This document shows, piece by piece, positions 12,937 through 19,420 of a stretch of 22,725 bases of DNA (positions within the stretch are counted from its first letter, which is position 1; the number at the start of each line of letters is the position of its first letter). The stretch lies in NCBI GenBank assembly GCA_050633165.1, contig JBOEFZ010000035.1, positions 1 through 22,725 on the forward strand, in the 5' to 3' direction. A program made the position numbers and the translations under genes. The stretch is from TMED27 sp050633165. GTDB lineage: Bacteria; Pseudomonadota; Alphaproteobacteria; Micavibrionales; Micavibrionaceae. The notes below the pieces were generated by a model that searched no databases, had not been told where the DNA came from, and was given only the letters and a program-made list of their open reading frames with translations.

Positions 12937-15363
12937 TCAAAAAGCCTTCTTATAGCTCCAAAAGTTATCTTTTTTGGTAAAATTCAAAAACACGGTATTC
13001 GTGACAGGTGGACATAGATTACTTCCAGCCATTTCACCGAAAAGCGCGATCAATGGGTTTCCTCGGTGATCGCATGTTCTGTTGAAGCGCAACTCACAAG
13101 AAAACTCGTTTGCAGATATCTGGAAACAGGACTTCGAATAGACCCCCGTCATGCTAGTGCAGCTTTGGCTAAACCCCTGAACGCCAGCGCATTCACGGTC
13201 CGGTATCAGCTTCATGATTTCGGTATCTGATGGCGGTGGGATTTCTCGATAAAAGTTTGACCCTGGGGGCACAAGCTCATTGAGTTCCGCTCTAGACGGT
13301 GCGTACCCCAAACCTGACGAGACCTTTAGCAGATCAACAGCGTCAAAGAAGGCGTCATCGTCGTCCCGATAGGTCAAAATGCTAAAGGCTTGTAAGTGGA
13401 TGGCCGGAGCGTATTTGCGCTGCGCAGCCACTTCTGTATATTGGGCAGCGCTTTCGACATCACCCAAAAATTCTAAAATGCGCGCAAGTTGGTAAACCTG
13501 ACGTGTTGCATCAGGGTTATATTCAACCGCTGCAATGCAAGCTTCAATCGCCCGATCAAAATCGTATTCGAAGCCAACTTCTTCTAAGGTCACACCATCC
13601 ACAGGCAATGTCTTGTCATGTGGATCACCTGCGAGCATGTCACATTCAGTAACCCCATTGCGGTCTGGCTTTCCGCTTGGAGGAGGAATGACCAAACGCC
13701 CTAATTCCTGTTCCCAAGCGTCATCAACGCCCCAAAAATAAGACCCATCCTCAGAGCTAACAAATTCGAACGTGAGTTCGTTGGTGTTGGCTTCCAGAAG
13801 CGTTAGGCTTCCGCCGTCTTGGTTTCGCTCAACGAGAACCTCCGACAAAAGATGGCCATTCGTGTATAGCGCGCAAGCAAGAGATTTGAGAGACAGCGAT
13901 CTGTCTCCTATCAAAAATGTCGCTGCTCTATTGCTACGAGTTTCTACCTCACTTGCGACAACCGCACATGCCTGTAATTGGCCAAGCTCAATCCCCTCTT
14001 CGGCGGCGGCAACATATTCGGCAAAACCTGGATAGTCTTGCGAAAGCTCATAAAGCACTTCCGCCTCTTGCTTGTAGAGCGTCACTTTATCCAAAGTCAT
14101 GTTCTCAGAACGGATTTGTTCAGCGTATCCGTCCAAACCATCGGAAATGACTTGCTCAATCCGAGAAGTAGCTAGGTCAAGAATTTCGTTGGCTTCTTGT
14201 TGAAAACCATGCGCTTGGAACTCTTGATGAAGGGCAAGCCCTGTCTCCAAGATCAGATCAACATCGCGGTAAGAAGCTCCGGTATCTGCAATTATGGCTG
14301 AAGCATCCGAATAGATTTCGGCTAAGAGTTCTTCAGATAACGCTTCAAACCAGTAACGTGCAGTTTCAATAGCGGCTTGTGCCTCTGGCAGATGCGTTGT
14401 TACTTCTGGTGATCCCAAACTTTCCACAAGTTGGATATGTGCCCTCACGTTGTTGAGGTATCCGCCCGCATTGTTTTCTTCATGGGCTGAAATTGTATTT
14501 TCGAACCATGACGACAGGTTGCTGTCAATCTTGAGTATTGTTTCTGGGTCTGGAGGGCGTTTTGCTAGGTGTGCATGAAGTGCTGAAACTCTAGCCTCAA
14601 TTTTATCCTCGCCATCTATTGCTTCTTTGGCTGCCTCAAGTGCAGCACTTCTTAGTGCTCTGACCTTAAAGTGTTCGACGTTTCTAGCATAATGATCCGC
14701 TTTTTGGGGCGCGTAAAGTCTTACAATGCTCAGGGCGGTTTGAATTTCGGTTGACGCGTCGTCATTATCTAAATGCAATACAGTATCAATAACAAACTGT
14801 TCAAAGTTTTCATCTTTGGATAGTAAGCTTTGAACGGCAGTTCTAGAGGCATTCGCGAATGCAACATAGCCGCTTGTTCTGTTAATACCCGGAACGTACC
14901 TGTAGGGTGAAAATACGTCCAACATGTTTTCTAAATCGCCAAACGAATTAATCGCCTGAGTGATTTTGGCCGCATCTTTTGATAAATTGGGCTGGCCGAG
15001 GCGCAGTGTCCATCCTTCTGTCTTTTTCGCTTCTCCAGAGATTATTTCTACGTCAGCCGTAACACCAGATATGGAGATGCGTTGAAGCGTGTCACAGTTC
15101 CCAACAATTTTTTGTGCTGCCGCTCCATAAAGTGTCCCTAGATCATTGATACGCTGTTCAAAGAAGGAGGCATCATTAGAAATGATTGTCATCGGTATGT
15201 GAACAGAGCACTTCCAAGGACGAGGAGCGACAATCCTTGTAGTTTTGTCATTTAAGACAGCCAAATCTACCGTATCGCTCTGAGCGCTTACCGAAGAAGC
15301 GCTTGAGGCAAAAGCAATGTGCAAGAAAGCTAAAAAAAATACCCGCATTTCTGAAAAGCTCAT
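12937..15363 (-). CDS. Large exported TPR-like protein of unknown function
   Basis: 808 residues. A Sec signal peptide (MRVFFLAFLHIAFASSASSV, cut after SAQ) is followed by a beta-type N-terminal region, and a long helical middle part (about 150-480) rich in Ala and Glu. About residues 570-680 form a TPR/Sel1-like domain opening ECDMLAGDPHD, with VYQLARILEFLGDVESAAQY. The C-terminus has many cysteines (SQSC, SKSC, FSCELRFNRTCDHRGNP, NLCPP), suggesting disulfides and so a periplasmic location. ATG at 15363 with a weak ribosome-binding site; ATG 15348 and TTG 15369 are alternatives. It is convergent with the toxin-immunity genes. The TPR-like domain corresponds to that of the 606-residue protein at 9568, so the two may act together or derive from one another. 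Confidence 0.75.
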   Translation of the reverse strand: MSFSEMRVFFLAFLHIAFASSASSVSAQSDTVDLAVLNDKTTRIVAPRPWKCSVHIPMTIISNDASFFEQRINDLGTLYGAAAQKIVGNCDTLQRISISGVTADVEIISGEAKKTEGWTLRLGQPNLSKDAAKITQAINSFGDLENMLDVFSPYRYVPGINRTSGYVAFANASRTAVQSLLSKDENFEQFVIDTVLHLDNDDASTEIQTALSIVRLYAPQKADHYARNVEHFKVRALRSAALEAAKEAIDGEDKIEARVSALHAHLAKRPPDPETILKIDSNLSSWFENTISAHEENNAGGYLNNVRAHIQLVESLGSPEVTTHLPEAQAAIETARYWFEALSEELLAEIYSDASAIIADTGASYRDVDLILETGLALHQEFQAHGFQQEANEILDLATSRIEQVISDGLDGYAEQIRSENMTLDKVTLYKQEAEVLYELSQDYPGFAEYVAAAEEGIELGQLQACAVVASEVETRSNRAATFLIGDRSLSLKSLACALYTNGHLLSEVLVERNQDGGSLTLLEANTNELTFEFVSSEDGSYFWGVDDAWEQELGRLVIPPPSGKPDRNGVTECDMLAGDPHDKTLPVDGVTLEEVGFEYDFDRAIEACIAAVEYNPDATRQVYQLARILEFLGDVESAAQYTEVAAQRKYAPAIHLQAFSILTYRDDDDAFFDAVDLLKVSSGLGYAPSRAELNELVPPGSNFYREIPPPSDTEIMKLIPDRECAGVQGFSQSCTSMTGVYSKSCFQISANEFSCELRFNRTCDHRGNPLIALFGEMAGSNLCPPVTNTVFLNFTKKDNFWSYKKAF

Positions 15364-15482
15364 TGTCAAAACAGATCGTGATTCTAGAGGTTACTATCCT
15401 CACAACTTTTTCGTTTTCGACAAGACAGAATCAAGAAGTGAGGGGGCAATATCACCGATTTTCTCTTGTTCATCACAAAGAT

Positions 15483-15590
15483 AGGCGTTCTAACTAATGA
15501 TGTGCCGTTCTGGCCTGTAAATCGCTCCATACGACGGAACCCAACATTCAGGCCAGTCTCCTTCAGTTCTTCAGTCATGCGCGGATGACT
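15483..15590 (-). pseudogene. Remnant of an IS3-family transposase (orfB)
   Basis: About 36 codons reading HPRMTEELKETGLNVGFRRM and on through NGTSLVRT correspond to the IS3-type orfB segment that usually reads RPRMTEELKE.G..VGHRRV..LMR.NGI.VVRT. Similarity stops at both ends, and no other transposase part or terminal repeats are seen. It shows a past insertion in the cargo-transfer boundary. Confidence 0.6.
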
Positions 15591-15826
15591 GAAAGTGTCT
15601 AGGCTAAGATGGGGCTGCCCGTCGATATGTGCGCGCTTGACTAGGTCATGCCGCTGTCGGCGGCAGCGGGAGTCGAAACCGCCTCTTTGCCCACCTGCTG
15701 ACGCAGGCTTTATTGATGGGGTCTTACACGGCCTGCGTTTAGTGAACTTTTGCTGTCTATGCGCTGCATGCTTTGGAACCTGATAATCCAGCTTACATCA
15801 AATCCGAGGACGCCGTTGGCTGTGCG

Positions 15827-15877
15827 TCAATGACCTTCCGCCATGCTGGAGGCATGGTCTCCCGAGAAGGCCATTGA
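15827..15877. repeat. Large two-part hairpin
   Basis: TCAATGACCTTC (15827-15838) pairs with GAAGGCCATTGA (15866-15877) at 11 of 12 positions; inside it CCATGC (15841-15846) pairs with GCATGG (15852-15857). There is no T-run, so it is not a terminator. A protein- or ssDNA-structure site is likely. Confidence 0.6.
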
Positions 15878-15906
15878 CCCATCCCCGGAGTTTGATCGAC
15901 CGTCCC

Positions 15907-15932
15907 AAGCCGCGCGTTGCGCGGCTTTTTTT
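15907..15932 (+). terminator. Rho-independent terminator ahead of ardA
   Basis: AGCCGCGC (15908-15915), loop GTT, GCGCGGCT (15919-15926) and a run of seven T. An outer pair GTCCCA (15902-15907)/TGGGAC (15935-15940) encloses it, so an alternative, longer hairpin without the exposed T-run is possible. No rightward gene ends nearby, which makes an attenuator or sRNA end plausible. Confidence 0.7.
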
Positions 15933-16017
15933 AGTGGGACGCTCGCCGCTGGGCAGAGGTTCAAGCGCGGGGCTGGTTGTTGGCTTCGCCGTTGAACCAA
16001 CCAAAAACGAGGACATT

Positions 16018-16524
16018 ATGAGCATTGTTATACACGCCCAACCCTATGACATCACGGCAAACGGATTTTATTTTAGCACAGCGGATGAATATACCGAGAA
16101 AGCCGCAGCCCTACGGAATGGCTTTGGCGATCCGGTCGAAGAGTTCGAAATCCAGTTCATTGACGGCGACGATCTGGATTGCGCCTTGGCAAAGGCGATA
16201 GGCCTCACTCAAGCGAATATCCGTGATTTCTTGGGATGTGTGGAAGACTGGCAGGATTGGCAAAAGACCCTCGTAATCATCGCAATCGGAGAATGCGGTT
16301 ATGATTTCGACCCAAGCACCGATCCCGAGAGCTATGACATTGTTGTGTATCATGTCGGTAGTTACCGCGAATTGGCCGAGCAGTTCGTTGTGGAGGGCTA
16401 TTTGGGTGATATTCCCGAGCATTTGCAACACTATATTGACTATGACGCCATCGCCCGCGATCTGGAAATCGACTATGGCGATGCTGTCATTGCGGGTGAT
16501 TTTCTGATTTTCAGTGCGGCTTAG
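16018..16524 (+). CDS. ardA: Antirestriction protein ArdA
   Basis: 168 residues, the usual length. ArdA is an acidic DNA mimic that blocks type I restriction enzymes while incoming DNA is still unmodified. Very acidic composition and the C-terminal pattern HYIDYDAIARDLEIDYGDAV identify the family. The ATG at 16018 has GAGGA 4-8 bases before it; an upstream frame start at 15874 runs across a terminator and was rejected. It heads a rightward set of three small genes, and lies close to the relaxase, in keeping with the leading region of a transferred molecule. Confidence 0.88.
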   Translation: MSIVIHAQPYDITANGFYFSTADEYTEKAAALRNGFGDPVEEFEIQFIDGDDLDCALAKAIGLTQANIRDFLGCVEDWQDWQKTLVIIAIGECGYDFDPSTDPESYDIVVYHVGSYRELAEQFVVEGYLGDIPEHLQHYIDYDAIARDLEIDYGDAVIAGDFLIFSAA

Positions 16525-16535
16525 GGAAGGGTGAA

Positions 16536-16949
16536 ATGAAACAGCTTTCCCATCACGATTATCATACGGGACATCCGTGGTATTACCTCTTGGGCGGTGC
16601 GATCCCATCGCCCAAGGATATCCAAGCCGCCGTTCAAAGCAGCGATTACTGCGGCTATCTCGCAGAGGATATTGAAGCCATAGGGCGCAAGCCGGAGCCT
16701 CAAAAAACACAAGCCGAGGCAGCGATGCGTGAGCGCGTTGTGGCGGAGTTGCGCGCGGATATTTCGCGCTACCGCGCATGCGCGCGGAACCTGTATCGCC
16801 ATCGTCGCATTATCGGCATCACAGGCGCAAAATCAAAATGCGAAGACGTGCATGTAGCGATTTCGCTCAAACACAATCATATCTATAACGGCTTTGCGCA
16901 TCTCAAAGCATTGGATGCTTTGCCAAAGCAGCTCGATCTATTTGGGTGA
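16536..16949 (+). CDS. Conserved hypothetical protein following ardA
   Basis: 137 residues: MKQLSHHDYHTGHPWYYLLG, GGAIPSPKDIQAAVQSSDYC, then a helical basic part (RERVVAELRADISRYRACAR) and a His/Lys-rich end (KHNHIYNGFAHLKALDALPK) closing with QLDLFG, which resembles a beta-clamp-binding QL[SD]LF peptide. ATG follows AAGGGTG, 11 bases after the ardA stop, so the pair is cotranscribed. The family recurs in alphaproteobacterial elements but has no function known to me. Confidence 0.7.
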   Translation: MKQLSHHDYHTGHPWYYLLGGAIPSPKDIQAAVQSSDYCGYLAEDIEAIGRKPEPQKTQAEAAMRERVVAELRADISRYRACARNLYRHRRIIGITGAKSKCEDVHVAISLKHNHIYNGFAHLKALDALPKQLDLFG

Positions 16950-17032
16950 ATGGCACAAAATCGCTTATTGTGCGCCTTGATGATCCGGCTTACCAATTCC
17001 GGCACAAATGACCGCGAACACAGAGAGTTTTT

Positions 17033-17350
17033 ATGCCGGATATCAATCTGCACGACATGTCTTTAAGTGAACTCAAAGCGCTACAAAAACAGGTGGTGAA
17101 GGCCATCGACACGTTTGAAAGCCGCCAGAAAGCCGAAGCGCTTGCCGCCATCGAAGCCGCCGCAAAAGAAGCGGGCTTTTCGCTAAAGGAATTGCTTGGT
17201 ACATCGGCAGGCAGCAAAGCACCCGCCGCGCCGAAATACCGCCACCCCGAAAACCCTGACCTCACATGGACAGGCCGAGGCCGCAAACCTGGCTGGTTTA
17301 TTGCGGCATTGGAACAGGGCAAAACGCCGGAAGATTTGCAAATCGACTAA
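17033..17350 (+). CDS. H-NS family nucleoid protein (HvrA-like)
   Basis: 105 residues. The N-terminal helices form the oligomerization part (MSLSELKALQKQVVKAIDTF), followed by an Ala/Lys linker, and the C-terminal DNA-binding motif KYRHPENPDLTWTGRGRKPG is the hallmark of alphaproteobacterial H-NS/HvrA proteins. AGAGAG stands before the ATG. Element-borne H-NS proteins commonly silence A+T-rich cargo and lower the cost of the element; targets here would be the A+T-richer toxin and TIR regions. Convergent with the relaxase gene. Confidence 0.9.
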   Translation: MPDINLHDMSLSELKALQKQVVKAIDTFESRQKAEALAAIEAAAKEAGFSLKELLGTSAGSKAPAAPKYRHPENPDLTWTGRGRKPGWFIAALEQGKTPEDLQID

Positions 17351-17376
17351 GCTTTGCGGCTGGACTACGTGGGATA

Positions 17377-18708
17377 TCACCGCTCCAAACTTGGCCCGTC
17401 GCGCGGGCGACGGCTGCGTTTGGGGCGAGGGGCGCGGCTTTTGCGCTCGCTTTTATAGGCCTCTTTGGCGCGCTGGCGTTCGGCTTCTTTTGAGGCTTCA
17501 AGCGCGTCGATATCTTCGGACAGTTCCTTGATATTGGTCGCACGCTTTTGCTGTTCGGCCTTGGCGCGTGCTTGCGCTGCTGCCATTTGCTGAGCTTGCC
17601 GCGTAGCGGTTTCTTGGCGTTCCTGTTCATCCCGCGAGCGAGCGGCTTCCTGAGCGCGGGCATTCTCTTCGAGCGTTTTGCGGCGTTGTCCGGTGATGCG
17701 GTCTATGAGGCCGCGCCAGCCTTTGCGGATTTTGGCATCGCGCGCAGTCTGTGCCTCGCGTTCACGCTGGCTTTGCGCTTGGCGCAATTGCGCCGCGTCC
17801 CATGCCTGACGGGCGCGGAGTCGGGCTTCTTCTTCTTTTTGGCGGGCTTGCTCTACGGCTCTACGGCGCTCTTCTTCGCGGCGCAGTTCATCGAGGCGTT
17901 TTTGCACATCCTGCGCCGCCTCGTTTTGCGCGGTGGCGGCATCCGGCAGGGCGGACAAGTCCCCCAGCCGATCCCGCACCTGTTTTGCCTTGATCCCGAC
18001 ATAGCGGGAGACGGAATAGGCCTCGCCGCGATAATCCACCGCGATAACGCCGCGCCGATCTCCGCGCGCCAGCACAAAGCCATGCGCCCGCAGGGCATGT
18101 GCAAAGGCTGCGCGGCTATCGCTTACCGCCCAAGCATCTTGGAATATCTCTTTGGTTTTGGCGGGGTCACGTTCGGCGCGTTTGCATTGCTGCCATTCCG
18201 AAAGGGAGAAATTACGCGGATCACGTTCTTCATGGCGCACAAACCCGCGCGGCATTTGCCAGCCGTGATCACGGTATAGCTCTCTCGCCACGTCTTGCAG
18301 TTTGGAATGCGAAAACGAAAGCTGCACCGCCTTCAAGTTTTCAATATCAATCCGACACCACACGGCATGCGCATGGCGGCGAGTCCGACCATCCGCGCCT
18401 TGTTTTTCGTGAAAGACAATAGCGCGGGGCTGGTTGGTCAGGCCAAGGGATTTTTCGACGCGGGCAACCGCATCCTCAAAATCTTCGGGCGAGGCGTCCG
18501 CATCTTTGGGCGGGTTCAACGACAAGGAAAACAAATGTTGTTTGCATTTCGTGCCACGGCTGATGGCATGACTTTCCTGAAACGCGCCCAGCAGATCATT
18601 TGCCGCAAAGCCGCGCATGTCATGCACAACGACACGTTCGTTTTCGTCCTTCATGAGATGCCGCGCCAAGTCCCGCGCCCCGCCGCGTTGATTGCCGACG
18701 AGGATCAT
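17377..18708 (-). CDS. Relaxase/mobilization nuclease
   Basis: 443 residues. Relaxases nick oriT and lead the strand into the recipient. The N-terminal pattern MILVGNQRGGARDLARHLMK, RGF..NDLLGAFQESHAIS and HLFSLSLNPP, then IVFHEK (His100) and RRHAHAVWCRID (His112, His114), identify an alphaproteobacterial MobA/VirD2-like family with the HUH metal site. No Tyr occurs before Tyr145, so the usual N-terminal catalytic Tyr is missing. After residue 265 the protein is a long charged coiled coil rich in Arg, Gln, Glu and Ala, ending in a basic tail (RPKRSRRPRD), a possible secretion signal region. Its ATG overlaps the stop of the MobC-like gene (ATGA). No terminator is visible before the convergent H-NS gene. 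Confidence 0.9.
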   Translation of the reverse strand: MILVGNQRGGARDLARHLMKDENERVVVHDMRGFAANDLLGAFQESHAISRGTKCKQHLFSLSLNPPKDADASPEDFEDAVARVEKSLGLTNQPRAIVFHEKQGADGRTRRHAHAVWCRIDIENLKAVQLSFSHSKLQDVARELYRDHGWQMPRGFVRHEERDPRNFSLSEWQQCKRAERDPAKTKEIFQDAWAVSDSRAAFAHALRAHGFVLARGDRRGVIAVDYRGEAYSVSRYVGIKAKQVRDRLGDLSALPDAATAQNEAAQDVQKRLDELRREEERRRAVEQARQKEEEARLRARQAWDAAQLRQAQSQREREAQTARDAKIRKGWRGLIDRITGQRRKTLEENARAQEAARSRDEQERQETATRQAQQMAAAQARAKAEQQKRATNIKELSEDIDALEASKEAERQRAKEAYKSERKSRAPRPKRSRRPRDGPSLER

Positions 18709-19199
18709 GGCATGCGCTCGGTCTTAAGCCCGAGGGCAATCACCAATTCGGCGCGCATGGCGGCGATATCAACACAGGCCATTTTAATCGCCAGCGCCGT
18801 TGGCGCGTCGATTTGGATAATGCCATTCTCGACTGCCCAATCCAGCTCGCTCAAATCCTCTGCAAGGTTTGTCCGTCCCAACAAGCCAAGCACCCGTCCA
18901 AGCGCTTCGTAATCCTTCACCGGAAACTTACCCCGCGTCTTGCGCGGCTTGGCATCCGCGCTAAACAGCCGTTCGCGCATGTAAGCGCTCCGCGACATGC
19001 CAGCGGCGTCGCGGGCAAGACGGGTTTTTTCGTCGTCGGTCACGCGCAGCGAGATTGTATGGGTCGGTTGAGGTTTCGCAGGTTCGGGAGTTTCAACAGG
19101 CTTTGGAGTCGGCTCTAGCTCAATCGGTGGCTTTTGCCCGCCAACAGCCTTCGCCACCCGCAAAAACTTATCGGTGATATGATCCGGCAACTTCCTCAT
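18705..19199 (-). CDS. MobC-like relaxosome accessory protein
   Basis: 164 residues. A Pro-rich N-terminal linker is followed by a ribbon-helix-helix-like segment at about 47-80 (HTISLRVTDDEKTRLARDAA, MSRSAYMRERLF), typical of MobC-type oriT-binding proteins, and by a helical C-terminal domain (YEALGRVLGLLGRTNLAEDL). It overlaps both neighbours by ATGA: the 66-codon ORF upstream and the relaxase downstream. It would bind oriT and help the relaxase open the strands. Confidence 0.85.
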   Translation of the reverse strand: MRKLPDHITDKFLRVAKAVGGQKPPIELEPTPKPVETPEPAKPQPTHTISLRVTDDEKTRLARDAAGMSRSAYMRERLFSADAKPRKTRGKFPVKDYEALGRVLGLLGRTNLAEDLSELDWAVENGIIQIDAPTALAIKMACVDIAAMRAELVIALGLKTERMP

Positions 19200-19396
19200 A
19201 GCCCCGGCTCCAGATCATCAAGACCGACACCCGCCTTGTTCAGACGCTCATCCCACTCCGCAAGCACATCCAGCACCTCATTGAGGTTGTCCACATCGGG
19301 CAATTCAGGAGGTTGATTTTTCCTGTTGAGAGCAAACGATTTTGTTAGATTTTCATGCTCGCAAGAGTTCGAGGTGACTCCAGTTGGGGGCACCAT
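19196..19396 (-). CDS. 66-codon ORF at the right end: predicted C-terminal tail of the recombinase in the circular form
   Basis: Reads MVPPTGVTSNSCEHENLTKS to a C-terminal acidic helix (VDNLNEVLDVLAEWDERLNK) and ends LEPGL; the stop overlaps the mobC ATG as ATGA. Its first codon lies inside the attR repeat in the same frame as codon 512 of the recombinase inside attL (1553 minus 20 is 511 codons exactly). Joined at the repeat, the recombinase becomes 577 residues with this tail. In the integrated state it may be untranslated, or started at this ATG after GAGAGAA from the host flank. Frame continuity is seen in the sequence; the biological use is inferred. Confidence 0.65.
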   Translation of the reverse strand: MVPPTGVTSNSCEHENLTKSFALNRKNQPPELPDVDNLNEVLDVLAEWDERLNKAGVGLDDLEPGL

Positions 19397-19398
19397 TT
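19388..19398. repeat. Right attachment-site direct repeat (attR core)
   Basis: GGGCACCATTT, identical to 12-22. The element-side flank (GTTCGAG around 19367, then GTTGG) is faintly tRNA-like but cannot form a T-arm or acceptor stem; the host-side flank CTCTCTTAATTATA leads into the 3' end of a convergent chromosomal gene. Confidence 0.7.
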
Positions 19399-19406
19399 CT
19401 CTCTTA

Positions 19407-19412
19407 ATTATA
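19407..19412 (-). promoter_or_regulatory. TATAAT in the host flank facing into the mob genes
   Basis: A perfect -10 hexamer on the minus strand, 11 bases before the ATG at 19396, in DNA that belongs to the host. There is no good -35 (CCAGCA at 17-base spacing). It may give low expression of the mob genes after integration, or be just part of an A+T-rich tRNA terminator region. Confidence 0.2.
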
Positions 19413-19420
19413 CGGTGCTT

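Larger units (their letters stand above)
15591..16017. promoter_or_regulatory. Dyad-rich leader before ardA
   Basis: No gene is supported. The stretch contains at least five inverted repeats: CCGCTG/CAGCGG near 15651, CCTGC/GCAGG near 15695, a 51-base hairpin at 15827-15877, a terminator hairpin nested in an outer dyad at 15902-15940, and TGGTTG/CAACCA at 15974-16003 right before the ardA ribosome-binding site. Antirestriction genes of conjugative plasmids are often read from promoters formed in single-stranded DNA, and oriT also consists of dyads; either could be here. Confidence 0.45.
12..19398. mobile_element. Integrative and mobilizable element (IME) integrated at a tRNA 3' end
   Basis: The span is delimited by the 11-bp direct repeat GGGCACCATTT. 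The left copy overlaps a tRNA-like 3' terminus, the right copy borders chromosomal housekeeping genes. Inside are a large serine recombinase beside the left end, a VirD4/TraG-like coupling protein, MobC and relaxase beside the right end, antirestriction (ardA), an H-NS-like protein and cargo (TIR system, HNH toxin module). No VirB or Tra mating-pair genes are seen, so transfer would need a helper T4SS. Gene content is seen directly; the exact ends and mobility are inferred. Confidence 0.85.

Noticed and set aside
15874..16017. N-terminal extension of ArdA starting at 15874
   Set aside because: It runs through a strong terminator hairpin and has no ribosome-binding site; the 16018 start gives the normal length and has GAGGA before it.
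19310..19393. A complete tRNA gene at the right end, ending in GGGGGCACCA
   Set aside because: There is a GTTCGAG sequence and a CCA end, but no 5' acceptor strand complementary to the 3' part, no T-stem and no anticodon arm. Only the 3' repeat is tRNA-like.
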